Source: Pseudomonas sp. SCA2728.1_7 (GTDB lineage Bacteria; Pseudomonadota; Gammaproteobacteria; Pseudomonadales; Pseudomonadaceae). Taken from it: 64,000 nt of DNA. Shown piece by piece: positions 26,943 to 37,833 of this stretch. Position 1 is the first letter of the stretch. Every line of letters begins with the position of its first letter. Made by a program: the position numbers and the translations under genes. The stretch covers positions 4,717,001-4,781,000 of the forward strand of contig NZ_CP073104.1 in assembly GCF_018138145.1 (NCBI RefSeq), given 5' to 3'. A model generated the notes under the pieces. The model did not search any database. It was not told the DNA's origin and saw only the letters and a list, made by a program, of their open reading frames with translations.

Positions 26943-28739
26943 ATGCCTGAGTACAAAGCTCCCCTGCGCGACATGCGCTTTCTGATCGATCACGTCTTCG
27001 ACTTCCACGCCAATTACGCCGCTCTCGGCGCCCACGACGCCAGCCCCGACATGATCAGCGCGATCCTCGAAGAGGGCGCGAAGTTCTGCGAGAACGTTCT
27101 GGCGCCGCTCAATCGTAGCGGTGACGAAGAGGGCTGCCATTTCGACAACGGCGTGGTGACAACGCCCGCAGGCTTCAAGCAGGCCTTCGCACAATACGTC
27201 GAGGGCGGCTGGCACGGTCTGGCCGCAGACCCGACCTACGGCGGCCAAGGCCTGCCGAGTTCGCTCGGGCTGGTAATCAGCGAGATGGTCGGCTCCAGCA
27301 ACACGTCCTGGGGCATGTACCCAGGGCTGACCCACGGCGCGATGTCGGCGATCCACGCCCACGGCAGCGCCGAGCAGAAAGAGACTTACCTGAGCAAACT
27401 CACCGCCGGGCAATGGACCGGCACCATGTGCCTGACCGAAGCCCATTGCGGCACCGACCTGGGCATCATCAAGACCCGCGCCGTGCCTCAGGCTGACGGC
27501 AGTTATGCGGTCACCGGCAGCAAGATTTTCATCTCTGCCGGCGAGCACGACATGAGCGACAACATCATCCATCTGGTGCTGGCCAAACTGCCGGACGCGC
27601 CGGCCGGGACCAAAGGCATTTCGCTGTTTATCGTGCCGAAGTTCTTGCCAGATACGGCGGGCGAAGCGGGCGAGCGCAACGGCGTGTCCTGCGGTTCGAT
27701 CGAGCACAAGATGGGCATCAAGGCTTCCGCCACCTGCGTGCTCAACTTCGACGGCGCCAAGGGCTACCTGATCGGCGAGCCGAACAAGGGCCTCAACTGC
27801 ATGTTCACCATGATGAACCATGCCCGCCTCGGTACCGGCATGCAGGGTTTGTGTCTGGGCGAAGCGAGTTTTCAGGGCGCGATCAAATACGCCAGCGACC
27901 GCTTGCAGATGCGTTCGCTGACCGGTGCCAAAGCCCCGGACAAAGCGGCGGATCCGATCATCGTCCATCCGGATGTGCGGCGCATGTTGCTGACCATGAA
28001 AGCCTTCAACGAAGGCAACCGCGCGCTGACTTACTTCACTGCACAATTGCTCGATACCGCGCATCTGAGCAGCGATGCCGACGCGCGTCAGGAGTCCGAA
28101 GATCTGTTGGCCTTCCTCACGCCGATCTGCAAAGCGTTCATGACCGACACCGGGCTGGAAGTGACTAACCATGGCATGCAGGTGTTTGGCGGCCACGGCT
28201 TCATTCGTGAATGGGGCATGGAGCAACTGGTGCGCGACTGTCGGATCGCGCCGATCTACGAAGGTACCAACGGCATTCAGGCGCTGGATCTGCTGGGTCG
28301 CAAGGTGCTGGGCAGTCAGGGTAAGTTGCTGCGCGGGTTTACCAAAATCGTCCATAAGTTCTGCGCGGCCAACACTGAGCATCCACAACTGGGCAGTTTT
28401 GTTGCGCAGCTCAATGAGCTGAACCAGCAGTGGGGCGACCTGACCATGAAGGTCGGCATGGCGGCGATGAAGAACCCGGATGAAGTGGGCGCGGCGTCGG
28501 TGGATTATCTGATGTACAGCGGTTACATCATCCTCGGCTATCTGTGGTTGCGTATGGCATTGGTGGCGCAGGCGCAACTGGAGGCGGGCGAGGGTGAGGC
28601 GGATTACCTGCGCGGGAAGTTGGCGACGTGCGAGTTTTACTTCAAGCGTTTGTTGCCGCGTACGGCAGCGCATCGGATGGCGATCGAGGCGGGGAGTGAT
28701 TGTTTGATGAAGTTGCCTGCGGAACTGTTTGCGCTTTAA
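26943..28739 (+). CDS. Acyl-CoA dehydrogenase, second paralogue
   Basis: FAD-dependent acyl-CoA dehydrogenase of 598 residues, closely related to the gene at 21182 over its whole length (start [60 protein letters not shown]). The catalytic Glu440 is in [17 protein letters not shown]. The start at 26943 follows CTGACGGAGAAGCCACC, a fair ribosome site; 19 codons of upstream frame lack family character. It begins 90 bases after the diguanylate cyclase and may share its transcript. It corresponds best to PA0507 by position. Chain-length preference cannot be read from the sequence. Confidence 0.93.
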   Translation: MPEYKAPLRDMRFLIDHVFDFHANYAALGAHDASPDMISAILEEGAKFCENVLAPLNRSGDEEGCHFDNGVVTTPAGFKQAFAQYVEGGWHGLAADPTYGGQGLPSSLGLVISEMVGSSNTSWGMYPGLTHGAMSAIHAHGSAEQKETYLSKLTAGQWTGTMCLTEAHCGTDLGIIKTRAVPQADGSYAVTGSKIFISAGEHDMSDNIIHLVLAKLPDAPAGTKGISLFIVPKFLPDTAGEAGERNGVSCGSIEHKMGIKASATCVLNFDGAKGYLIGEPNKGLNCMFTMMNHARLGTGMQGLCLGEASFQGAIKYASDRLQMRSLTGAKAPDKAADPIIVHPDVRRMLLTMKAFNEGNRALTYFTAQLLDTAHLSSDADARQESEDLLAFLTPICKAFMTDTGLEVTNHGMQVFGGHGFIREWGMEQLVRDCRIAPIYEGTNGIQALDLLGRKVLGSQGKLLRGFTKIVHKFCAANTEHPQLGSFVAQLNELNQQWGDLTMKVGMAAMKNPDEVGAASVDYLMYSGYIILGYLWLRMALVAQAQLEAGEGEADYLRGKLATCEFYFKRLLPRTAAHRMAIEAGSDCLMKLPAELFAL

Positions 28740-28747
28740 GGAAGATC

Positions 28748-28826
28748 AAAAGATCGCAGCCTTCGGCAGCTCCTACATAGGATCGCGTTTTACCTGTAGG
28801 CGCTGGCGTAGGCTGCGATCTTTTTT
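28748..28826. terminator. Large inverted repeat, GATCGCAGCC class, likely terminator
   Basis: Perfect 14-base arms AAAAGATCGCAGCC (28748-28761) and GGCTGCGATCTTTT (28811-28824), then more T. The arms belong to a second dispersed repeat class of pseudomonads (GATCGCAGCCTTCGGCAGC). The element directly follows the second dehydrogenase stop and probably ends its transcript. Confidence 0.8.
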
Positions 28827-28951
28827 GGTGACTAAAAATAACAAAACAGTCACCGGTTGACCCTATGTGTCGCAAAAGTTGTTGAGGTACACTCCGGCTC
28901 AACGAAAACACCATTCCACGAATCACCTGTTTAGATCTTGCGAGGTTTGCC

Positions 28952-30730
<1,779 letters not shown>

Positions 30731-30739
30731 TGTGATAGC

Positions 30740-30765
30740 GTCATGTAAGCATTCTCTTACATGAC
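30740..30765 (+). other. Perfect 10-base hairpin after the third dehydrogenase
   Basis: GTCATGTAAG - CATTCT - CTTACATGAC starts nine bases after the stop codon. There is no T-run, so it is either a stabilising 3' hairpin or an operator-like palindrome. The rest of the 227-base gap to the LysR gene holds only the terminator at 30913. Confidence 0.65.
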
Positions 30766-30912
30766 GTGCTGCTGTTCTCCCATATGCGCGGATTGGATCC
30801 ACGGCTAATCTACATTTCATGGACGTCGCGCAGGAAGCGCAAAGCAACAACACGGACACGTAGGATTCTGCCAGGGTGGCGGAGTGAAATGGATGTCAGG
30901 GAAACAGTCTGC

Positions 30913-30941
30913 AAAGCCCCGCTTCGGCGGGGTTTTCTTTT
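30913..30941. terminator. Bidirectional terminator
   Basis: AAAGCCCCGC-TTCG-GCGGGGTTTT, a ten-pair stem with a G-T pair and a UUCG loop, then TTTTC. It lies between the convergent third dehydrogenase and LysR genes and can serve both. Confidence 0.85.
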
Positions 30942-30957
30942 GCCTGCAGAAAAGTAG

Positions 30958-31872
30958 TCAGGCCAACGGATCCAGCGCCGGTTTCACTTCGCGCTCCATC
31001 ACTTCTTCCAGCAACGTCTGCAAAAGCGCCAAAGGCGCCTGCTGGCGCTGCACATCGCGACAGACCAAGCCCACTTTCAGCGGCACCCGTGGTTCACTCA
31101 GCGGTTTCCAGAGCAGATCCTGATCATCGTATTCCTTCTGTGAACGCCCCGGCAGCACCGTCGCCAGTTTGGTATGCGGCAGACTGTCGAGAATCCCCAC
31201 CATATTGTTCAGCTCTGCCTGCACCTGTGGACGTCGCCCCAGAGCGGTCAGTTGCGCCTGCCAGATCTGGCGGATCTGAAACTCTTCACCCAGCAGCAAC
31301 ATGGGCAGTTCGGCGGCCTGGCGCATCGAGACTTTCTTGAATTCGCGCAATGGGTGGTCCGCCGGGATCACCAGCGTCAGTTCATCTTCGTAGAGCATTA
31401 CGCCGTGCAGACCCGGTTGGCGCGGCGGCAGATAACTAATGCCGATGTCCAATGAACCGTTGAGCAGGCGCCGCTCGATCTCAAGTCCGGTCAATTCATA
31501 AATCTGCACCACCAGATGCGGCTGCGCCTTGCGCACCCGCTCAAGCATTTGCGGCACCAGACTGGTGTGAACCGTTTGCAGCACGCCGATCGCCAGCGTG
31601 CGCAAGGCTTGTCCTTTGAAATTCCCCAACGCCTCGCGCGCCCGTTGCAAACCATCAAGCAGCGGCAGGGCATGGTTGTACAAAGTGTGAGCGGCGAGGG
31701 TCGGCAGCAGACGTTTGCTGCTGCGTTCGAACAGAGTGACGTCGAGGTTCTGTTCGAGCTGGCGGATCTGCTGTGACAGTGCCGGTTGCGAGATCGACAG
31801 GCGTTCCGCCGCCCGCCCGACATGGCCCTCTTCGTAGACCGCGACGAAATAACGCAGTTGTTTGAAATCCAT
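30958..31872 (-). CDS. LysR-family transcription regulator
   Basis: 304-residue LysR protein. The N-terminal winged helix (DFKQLRYFVAVYEEGHVGRA, then SISQPALSQQIRQLE) is followed by the linker helix and a substrate-binding domain (RTLAIGVLQTVHTSLVPQML; LTLVIPADHPLREFKKVSM). The pattern resembles CynR/CbbR-type regulators, but the co-inducer is unknown. It is divergent from the class III aminotransferase gene at 32042, the usual arrangement for a LysR target. An ATAAG-N5-CTTAT palindrome overlaps its own start codon and could serve autoregulation. Confidence 0.93.
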   Translation of the reverse strand: MDFKQLRYFVAVYEEGHVGRAAERLSISQPALSQQIRQLEQNLDVTLFERSSKRLLPTLAAHTLYNHALPLLDGLQRAREALGNFKGQALRTLAIGVLQTVHTSLVPQMLERVRKAQPHLVVQIYELTGLEIERRLLNGSLDIGISYLPPRQPGLHGVMLYEDELTLVIPADHPLREFKKVSMRQAAELPMLLLGEEFQIRQIWQAQLTALGRRPQVQAELNNMVGILDSLPHTKLATVLPGRSQKEYDDQDLLWKPLSEPRVPLKVGLVCRDVQRQQAPLALLQTLLEEVMEREVKPALDPLA

Positions 31873-31885
31873 AAGTAATGCTTAT
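31871..31885. promoter_or_regulatory. LysR-type box ATAAG-N5-CTTAT
   Basis: Perfect 5-base inverted repeat ATAAG TAATG CTTAT containing the T-N11-A motif of LysR proteins. It overlaps the start codon of the LysR gene, in the 169-base divergent gap to the aminotransferase. Confidence 0.55.
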
Positions 31886-32041
31886 CGAAAATGCTGGTAA
31901 ATCGAAATGGCCCGCAAGCCTCGGTGAGCCTAGTCTAACCGCATTCACAAGGCTTACAGGGCCAGAAAGCGCGATGAATAGCGTTCGCTTCGACAGTGTT
32001 TGCATAGGCAGTTCAAAACACCTGAAACGAGGTGTTTTTCA

Positions 32042-33325
32042 ATGAATCTGTTCAGTTTGCGGCGTCAGACGCCGAGTCTTGATGACCTCGCCTTTGAGGC
32101 CAATCCATCTGACCATAACGAAAATCTCAGCGCCGAGCGCCTGATGCCCAGCGTCGAACGGCCGCAACAGGTATTCGTCCGTGGTCAGGGGTCGTGGCTA
32201 TGGGACAGTAACGACCGCGCGTATCTCGACTTTTCCCAGGCCGGTGGCGCCAACAGCCTTGGTCACAGTCCTTCGGCGCTGGTGAAAGCTATCAGCAGTC
32301 AGGCGCAGGCGCTGATCAATCCCGGTTTCAATCTGCATAATCGCGGCATGCTCAGCCTTGCCGAGCGTCTGTGCGCCGCTACCTCCAGCGATCAGGCCTA
32401 CCTGCTCAACAGCGGCAGCGAAGCCTGTGAAGCGGCGATCAAACTCGCGCGCAAATGGGGCCAACTGCATCGCGGCGGCGCCTCGCGGATCATCGTTGCG
32501 AAGCAGGGTTGTCATGGTCGCAGCCTGGCAACGATTTCCGCCTCCGACAGTTGCAACCTGCACAACCGTTTTGCGCCGTTGCTGCCGGGTTTCGATCCGG
32601 TGCCGTTTAACGACTTGTCGGCCCTGCACGCGGCGGTCGACGCGCAAACTGTAGCGATCATGCTGGAGCCGATCCAGAGCGATGCTGGCGTTGTTCCGGC
32701 GACCGAGCATTACCTCAAAGGTGTCGAACGACTGTGCCGCGAATTGGGCATTCTGCTGATCCTCGACGAAGTGCAAACTGGCATCGGTCGCTGCGGCACC
32801 TTGCTCGCCGAACAATCCTACGGCGTGCGCGCCGATATCGTTGTGCTCGGCAAAGGGCTTGGCGGCGGTGTGCCGTTGGCGGCGCTGCTGGCGCGGGGCA
32901 AGGCCTGCTGTTTCGAAGCCGGCGAACTCGGCGGCACGCATCACGGCAATGCATTGATGACGGCGGCCGGTCTGGTCGTGCTCGACAGCGTGCACGACCG
33001 TAGCTTCCTGCAGCAGATCAACGACAACGGCCAGCATTTGCGCGAAGGCCTGGCCCGATTGGCACACCGCTACGACCACGGCGAACTGCGCGGCCAGGGT
33101 CTGTTCTACGGACTGACCCTGTCAGACGATTCCGCAGAGGCCGTGGTCCACGCCGCCCTGCACGAAGGTTTGCTGCTCAACGCCCCGCAAGCCAACTGCC
33201 TGCGCTTCACCCCGGCCCTTACCGTGAGCAAAACCAACATCGACGAAATGCTCCTGCGCCTGGGCCGCGCCTTTTCGCGAGTGCGCACCGCACAACTGCA
33301 ATGCCGCAAAGGGATTGCCGTCTGA
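32042..33325 (+). CDS. Class III aminotransferase (acetylornithine/GABA type)
   Basis: PLP-dependent aminotransferase of 427 residues. Seen: the family start RLMPSVERPQQVFVRGQGSW; FSQAGGANSLGHSPSALVKA; the PLP-phosphate region LNSGSEACEAAIKLARKWGQ; KQGCHGRSLATISASD; LILDEVQTGIGRCG; and the Schiff-base Lys in DIVVLGKGLGGGVPLA. It resembles acetylornithine aminotransferase, but a second ArgD-like copy away from arg genes usually works on another amine. P. aeruginosa has a related gene in the same general region (PA0530). ATG at 32042 is preceded by CTGAAACGAGGTGTTTTTCA. The LysR gene upstream is the likely regulator. Substrate unknown. Confidence 0.9.
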   Translation: MNLFSLRRQTPSLDDLAFEANPSDHNENLSAERLMPSVERPQQVFVRGQGSWLWDSNDRAYLDFSQAGGANSLGHSPSALVKAISSQAQALINPGFNLHNRGMLSLAERLCAATSSDQAYLLNSGSEACEAAIKLARKWGQLHRGGASRIIVAKQGCHGRSLATISASDSCNLHNRFAPLLPGFDPVPFNDLSALHAAVDAQTVAIMLEPIQSDAGVVPATEHYLKGVERLCRELGILLILDEVQTGIGRCGTLLAEQSYGVRADIVVLGKGLGGGVPLAALLARGKACCFEAGELGGTHHGNALMTAAGLVVLDSVHDRSFLQQINDNGQHLREGLARLAHRYDHGELRGQGLFYGLTLSDDSAEAVVHAALHEGLLLNAPQANCLRFTPALTVSKTNIDEMLLRLGRAFSRVRTAQLQCRKGIAV

Positions 33326-33373
33326 GCTGAAGTTTCCTACCGGATTTCCAGAACCGTCTCGCGGTATAACGCA

Positions 33374-33412
33374 CGCCCCACGCCTGATTCTTTTGGCGTG
33401 GGGCGTTTTTTT
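33374..33412 (+). terminator. Rho-independent terminator
   Basis: CGCCCCACGCC / GGCGTGGGGCG, an 11-base perfect stem with a ten-base loop, then seven T. It ends the aminotransferase gene. Confidence 0.93.
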
Positions 33413-33540
33413 GTGGCCGGGTTTTGCAGATGGTGTTTAGAGCTTGAGAGTTCGTCGTGCGAATGGTTTTTTAGAAAGTCCCTGCAGGGAATGCGGGGGC
33501 AGACCGATCGATATTTTCGAGACGGGTGGCTTTGTAATCT

Positions 33541-33557
33541 ATACCACTGGGTGGTAT
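33541..33557. promoter_or_regulatory. Operator-like palindrome of the toxin-antitoxin operon
   Basis: ATACCAC-TGG-GTGGTAT, a perfect 7-base inverted repeat 20 bases before the toxin start codon. Its position fits the usual autorepression site of HigA-type antitoxins. Confidence 0.7.
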
Positions 33558-33577
33558 GTTTTTTGGAAGGGATACCG

Positions 33578-33934
33578 ATGTCATTCAGGCTATTCAAAAC
33601 CAAGGGTTTTGCGATACGAGCCGGCAAGGCTTGGATCAGCGACGCAGAGCTCCGGGAAGCATTTTGCGAGATGCTTGAAGGTCAGGCTGACGATCTTGGT
33701 GGTGGCGTCTGGAAGAAGCGGTTGAACGCCAACCGTCATCGTTCGATTGTTTTGGCTAAGGGCGGGCGTTACTGGATCTATCAAGTGCTGTTCGCCAAGA
33801 AAGATCAGAGCAACATCACAACATCTGAATTGAAGGATTTACGAAAGTTAGCCAAAGCCTATGCTCAGCTGACCGAGGAGCAGATCCGGGATTTGTTGGC
33901 AATGAAGGAGTTTGTGGAGATATTTCATGAGTAA
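33578..33934 (+). CDS. RelE/HigB-family toxin
   Basis: 118-residue type II toxin of the RelE superfamily (PF06296-like). Family marks are FKTKGFAIRAGKAWISDAEL, the LGGGVWKKRLNANRHRS segment, and YWIYQVLFAKKDQSNITTSE followed by LKDLRKLAKAY. Relatives cut mRNA on the ribosome; which residues are catalytic was not checked. ATG at 33578 follows TTGGAAGGGATACCG. The toxin comes first and overlaps the antitoxin by 8 bases, the HigBA order. GC content is visibly lower than in the neighbours, which suggests acquisition by transfer. Confidence 0.85.
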   Translation: MSFRLFKTKGFAIRAGKAWISDAELREAFCEMLEGQADDLGGGVWKKRLNANRHRSIVLAKGGRYWIYQVLFAKKDQSNITTSELKDLRKLAKAYAQLTEEQIRDLLAMKEFVEIFHE

Positions 33935-34247
33935 GAAATTCAAAAGTGAAGTTTTTGGATCGATACACGAATCAGCCGGCGCTCTACTGGCTGTCGGCGC
34001 AATCAGCAAGGCAACAATGCGGGAGTTTGATGAGTCGTGTCTGGCAACGGTTCCTGAAGCGATCCCGGCGGAACAGATCAAGGCTCTGCGCGAACGCAAT
34101 AACGTTAGCCAGCCGGTATTCGCTCGCTACTTGAACACGAGCGCGTCGACAGTCAAACAATGGGAGTCGGGAGACAAACACCCCAGCGGAATGGCGCTGA
34201 AGTTACTGAGCATCGTGCAGAAGCACGGACTGCAAATTCTTGGCTGA
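33927..34247 (+). CDS. HigA-like XRE antitoxin
   Basis: 106-residue antitoxin and probable repressor of its own operon. The N-terminal half (SEVFGSIHESAGALLAVGAI) would contact the toxin. The C-terminal helix-turn-helix reads QIKALRERNNVSQPVFARYL then STVKQWESGDKHPSGMALKL, the layout typical of the partners of PF06296 toxins. ATG at 33927 lies within the last codons of the toxin gene. The palindrome at 33541-33557 is its probable binding site. Confidence 0.88.
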   Translation: MSKKFKSEVFGSIHESAGALLAVGAISKATMREFDESCLATVPEAIPAEQIKALRERNNVSQPVFARYLNTSASTVKQWESGDKHPSGMALKLLSIVQKHGLQILG

Positions 34248-34356
34248 GCTATCAGTTTGATACCGACACCGTGATTAGCACTGAACCCTGACGAGCGGCG
34301 CAGGTCGATTAGCTTGTATGGCTCAGGTGAGCCAACCCCCATACAGGAGCTGCCCC

Positions 34357-34515
34357 ATGGATTTCATTCGCATCATCATCGCTATTCTGTTGCCACCACT
34401 GGGCGTGTTTCTGCAGGTCGGGTTTGGCGGGGCGTTCTGGTTGAACATTCTGCTGACGTTGTGCGGGTATATTCCGGGGATCGTGCATGCGGTGTATATC
34501 ATCGCCAAGCGCTGA
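34357..34515 (+). CDS. Pmp3/YqaE-family membrane peptide
   Basis: 52-residue inner-membrane proteolipid of the PMP3 family (PF01679), two membrane segments: FIRIIIAILLPPLGVFLQVG, then FWLNILLTLCGYIPGIVHAV, with the family's LPPLGV and GYIPGIVHA motifs intact. Members are induced by salt, cold or membrane stress and stabilise membrane potential in yeast; the bacterial role is not settled. ATG at 34357 follows ACAGGAGCTGCCCC, a strong ribosome site. It stands alone between the toxin-antitoxin pair and a REPIN. Confidence 0.92.
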   Translation: MDFIRIIIAILLPPLGVFLQVGFGGAFWLNILLTLCGYIPGIVHAVYIIAKR

Positions 34516-34540
34516 ATAACGTAGCGCCTGATAGATAGCT

Positions 34541-34615
34541 TTCGCGAGCAGGCTCGCTCCCACAGGGGATTTGTGAACGACACAGATCCAATGTGGGAGC
34601 GAGCCTGCTCGCGAA
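34541..34615. repeat. REPIN, G/C variant
   Basis: Inverted identical arms at 34541-34563 and 34593-34615 (GTGGGAGC...CGAA form), spacer 29 bases. It lies in the convergent gap between the Pmp3 gene and the S9 peptidase gene. Confidence 0.93.
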
Positions 34616-34648
34616 TGGGGCAACTCGGTTTTGAACGGGGTGCGGTGA

Positions 34649-36460
34649 TCAGTCCGCCAATCCCATTACCTGGCGATAGAACCTCCACTCCTGCTCCAGC
34701 GCATGCGCCTGATTGGCCGCGCGGCGGAAACCGTGGCGTTCGTCGGGGTAGTAATGCGCTTCGACCGCGATGCCGTTCTGCTCCAGCGCCGTGACCATGT
34801 CGCGGGTTTGTTGCGGGACAACCACGGCGTCCAGTTCTCCCTGAAAGAAGATCACCGGCACGCGTATTTTGTTTGCGTGCAATAGCGGCGTGCGGGCGGC
34901 GTAGCGTTCGGCGTCTTGCTCGGGATCGCCGATCAGCCAGTCCAGATAATCACCTTCAAATTTGTGCGTTGCCCGAGCTAGCGCGACCGGGTCGCTGACG
35001 CCGTACAAGCTCGCTCCGGCGCGGAAAACCTGTTTGAACGCCAGCGCACATAATGTGGTGTAGCCGCCTGCGCTGCCGCCACGAATGAATGCGTGTTCAC
35101 CGTCGATCAAGCCTTGTTCGGCGAGATACGCGACCACCGCACAAGCATCCTCGACATCCACTTCACCCCAGCTCAGATGCAAGGCCTGTCGATATTCCCG
35201 GCCATAACCGCTGCTGCCGCGATAGTTGAGATCGGCGACGGCAAAGCCGCGTTGCGTCCAGTACTGAATGCGCGGATCAAGCATCGGGTAGCAGGCCGAC
35301 GTCGGGCCTCCATGGATGAACACCACCAACGGTGGTTTCGTCTCGCCGCTCATGGCGGGATAGAAGAACCCGTGAGCTTGGCCCGAACCGCTTGGGTAGC
35401 GCAGGGTTTGCGGACGGCTGATGCGTTCAGCGGGCAGGGGAGCAACACCACCGGCCAGCACTTTCACTTCGCGGCTCGTTCGATCAATAGCGATGACCGC
35501 CGAAGGGCTGATCGGCGAGGCGGCGATGCAGTAGATAAATTGCGCATCCAAAGCCAAATGCCGGAAACGGCTGTAGTCACCGGTGAGGTCGTCATTGCCT
35601 AATGTCAGACGGCCGAAACCGCCCTCACTCCAACTGGCTAAAACCGAATTTTCAACAGGCAACCAAGTGCAGCCGCCCAGTTGCCACGGTGCCGGCGCGT
35701 GATCGGCTTGCGCAGCAGGTAATGGCTCCAAACCGTGGGAAGTCTCAGCCCACGGCTGCCAGAATCCACCACGATCGGTCAGGCAATAAAGGCGATTTTC
35801 GGCATCGAATCGCGGTTGTTGTATGGACTCTTCAAGCTCGGCGCCAGCCACGCATTGCGGCGAACCAAATGCACCGTCAGTCGAACGCTCAGCCACCATC
35901 AACCGGGTCGACGTCCACGGCTGATGCGGGCGACTCCACTCGATCCAGGCCAAACGCTGGCCATCCACACTAAGGATTGGCGCCGCATAAAAATCCGCGC
36001 CTTCAGCCAATAAATGCCGCGTTCCGTCAGCCAGATCGATGGCGACGAGCCGATGCTGATCCTGCTGTTCTTCAACCGCCAGAACCTGGCCGAAAGTAAA
36101 ATGCAGATCGCCATAACGGCACTCGCCCGAGGTCAATGCTTCCGGCTCGCCACCGAGCTTCTGGCGGTACAACTGCTGATCCGCCTCAGCGACGAAAACC
36201 ACCCCGTCCGGCGTCAGACAAAACGCGCCACCGCCATATTCGTACACCCGACTGCGCACACTGAAGCCATCCGGCGTCAGACATTTCGCCACGCCATCGC
36301 GCCAATGCCAGATCCGGCAGGCGGCATCTTCGGGGCGATATTCATTCCAGAACAGCCCATTGGCGCCGAGCTGCAGCTCGGCGAAGTCCATGCCGGCAGC
36401 GACGGCTTGCGAAGCGCTGAAAGGCTCAGCCTTTGGCGATGAGGCGTGAGTTTCGTTCAT
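34649..36460 (-). CDS. S9-family prolyl oligopeptidase at the end of the pqq operon
   Basis: Serine peptidase of 603 residues with an N-terminal beta-propeller (about 1-340) and a C-terminal alpha/beta-hydrolase domain. The nucleophile is in [18 protein letters not shown] (GxSxGG); [19 protein letters not shown] is the oxyanion region; the His is in [14 protein letters not shown]. The start at 36460 lies 35 bases inside the end of pqqE, so it is coupled to the pqq operon. In some fluorescent pseudomonads the gene in this place is called pqqM. A role in trimming the PqqA-derived peptide or its fragments is plausible but unproven. No signal peptide is seen. Confidence 0.88.
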   Translation of the reverse strand: MNETHASSPKAEPFSASQAVAAGMDFAELQLGANGLFWNEYRPEDAACRIWHWRDGVAKCLTPDGFSVRSRVYEYGGGAFCLTPDGVVFVAEADQQLYRQKLGGEPEALTSGECRYGDLHFTFGQVLAVEEQQDQHRLVAIDLADGTRHLLAEGADFYAAPILSVDGQRLAWIEWSRPHQPWTSTRLMVAERSTDGAFGSPQCVAGAELEESIQQPRFDAENRLYCLTDRGGFWQPWAETSHGLEPLPAAQADHAPAPWQLGGCTWLPVENSVLASWSEGGFGRLTLGNDDLTGDYSRFRHLALDAQFIYCIAASPISPSAVIAIDRTSREVKVLAGGVAPLPAERISRPQTLRYPSGSGQAHGFFYPAMSGETKPPLVVFIHGGPTSACYPMLDPRIQYWTQRGFAVADLNYRGSSGYGREYRQALHLSWGEVDVEDACAVVAYLAEQGLIDGEHAFIRGGSAGGYTTLCALAFKQVFRAGASLYGVSDPVALARATHKFEGDYLDWLIGDPEQDAERYAARTPLLHANKIRVPVIFFQGELDAVVVPQQTRDMVTALEQNGIAVEAHYYPDERHGFRRAANQAHALEQEWRFYRQVMGLAD

Positions 36461-37586
36461 TGCGGAAGGCCAGTTGTTCGATGGTTTGGGTGGCGGTCTC
36501 GGCTTCTTCGCGGGCCTTGAGAATCACGCCGTGATGTTCGGATTTGCTGCATACCGGATCGGCATTGCTCGCGTCGCCGGTGAGCATGAACGCCTGGCAG
36601 CGGCAGCCGCCGAAGTCTTTTTCTTTCTCATCGCACGAGCGGCATGGCTCGGGCATCCAGTCGTAACCGCGAAAGCGGTTGAAGCCGAACGAGTCGTACC
36701 AGATGTGCTGCATGCTGTGATCGCGCACATTGGGAAATTGCACCGGCATCTGCCGGGCGCCATGGCAGGGCAGGGCGGTGCCGTCCGGGGTGACCGTCAG
36801 AAAGATGCTGCCCCAGCCGTTCATGCAGGCTTTCGGGCGTTCTTCGTAGTAATCCGGGGTGACGAAAATCAGCTTGCACGGATGCCCTTCGGCTTCCAGT
36901 TTTGCGCGGTATTCGTTGGTGATGCGTTCGGCACGCACCAGTTGCTCTTTGGTCGGTAACAGGCCGACACGATTGAGCTGCGCCCATCCGTAGAACTGGC
37001 AGGTGGCGAGCTCGACGAAGTCGGCTTCCAGCGCGATGCACAGCTCGATGATGCGGTCGATCTTGTCGATGTTGTGCCGATGGGTGACGAAGTTCAGCAC
37101 CATCGGATAGCCGTGGGCCTTCACCGCGCGGGCCATCTCCAGCTTCTGCGCGAAAGCCTTTTTCGAGCCAGCGAGCAGGTTGTTCACTTGCTCGTCGCTG
37201 GCCTGAAAACTGATCTGGATGTGATCGAGGCCGGCCTTTTTGAAGTCGCTGATTTTCTGCTCGGTCAGACCGATGCCGGAGGTGATCAGGTTGGTGTAGA
37301 AACCCAATTGCCGCGCTTCATGAATCAGCTCGGCGAGATCCTGACGCACCAGCGGCTCGCCGCCGGAAAAGCCCAGTTGCGCTGCGCCCATCTCCCGCGC
37401 TTCGCGGAACACCTTGATCCACTGCTCGGTGCTCAGCTCTTTGCCCTGCTCGGCGAAATCCAGTGGATTGGAGCAGTACGGGCATTGCAGCGGGCAGCGG
37501 TAGGTCAGCTCGGCGAGCAGCCACAGCGGCAGGCCGATTTCAGGCTTGGCCGGCAGATCAGGCAAGTTCGATCCAGTGCTGCGCAC
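36426..37586 (-). CDS. pqqE: PQQ biosynthesis radical-SAM protein PqqE
   Basis: Links a Glu and a Tyr side chain of the PqqA peptide by a carbon-carbon bond, the first step of PQQ synthesis. It has 386 residues with the radical-SAM triad at Cys31, Cys35 and Cys38 ([10 protein letters not shown]). The C-terminal SPASM cysteines lie in [30 protein letters not shown] and [10 protein letters not shown]. The start is taken as GTG at 37586: GGAGG stands 6 bases before it, and the 33 codons further upstream overlap pqqD without family character. It overlaps pqqD by 29 bases and the S9 peptidase gene by 35. Confidence 0.96.
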   Translation of the reverse strand: MRSTGSNLPDLPAKPEIGLPLWLLAELTYRCPLQCPYCSNPLDFAEQGKELSTEQWIKVFREAREMGAAQLGFSGGEPLVRQDLAELIHEARQLGFYTNLITSGIGLTEQKISDFKKAGLDHIQISFQASDEQVNNLLAGSKKAFAQKLEMARAVKAHGYPMVLNFVTHRHNIDKIDRIIELCIALEADFVELATCQFYGWAQLNRVGLLPTKEQLVRAERITNEYRAKLEAEGHPCKLIFVTPDYYEERPKACMNGWGSIFLTVTPDGTALPCHGARQMPVQFPNVRDHSMQHIWYDSFGFNRFRGYDWMPEPCRSCDEKEKDFGGCRCQAFMLTGDASNADPVCSKSEHHGVILKAREEAETATQTIEQLAFRNERNSRLIAKG

Positions 37587-37833
37587 GGGCAACCTCCATG
37601 AATTGCTCGATGTCGTCACCGAGCTCGGGCACGCCGGGGAACTGCTCATCGAGTTTGGCAATAATCGCCGCAACGTCGCGCTCACCGTCGATCAAACCAC
37701 CGATCAATGCGGCGCTGTCGTTGAGCTTGATCATGCCTTCCGGGTAAAGCAGCACATGGCCTTTTTGCGCCGGTTCGTACTGGAAGCGGTAGCCGGGACG
37801 CCAGGTCGGGACTTTGCTGCGGTCGAAACTCAT
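37558..37833 (-). CDS. pqqD: PqqA-binding chaperone PqqD
   Basis: 91-residue RRE-fold protein that holds the PqqA peptide and presents it to PqqE. Recognised by [20 protein letters not shown] and [20 protein letters not shown], standard for the family, and by its place between pqqC and pqqE. It overlaps both: 4 bases with pqqC (ATGA) and 29 with pqqE. In some bacteria pqqD is fused to pqqC; here they are separate. Confidence 0.97.
   Translation of the reverse strand: MSFDRSKVPTWRPGYRFQYEPAQKGHVLLYPEGMIKLNDSAALIGGLIDGERDVAAIIAKLDEQFPGVPELGDDIEQFMEVARAQHWIELA

Noticed and set aside
26868..28673. 601-codon - strand frame opposite the second dehydrogenase, and similar frames opposite the other two
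   Set aside because: All three paralogues show the same shadow, as expected from shared codon bias and not from coding.
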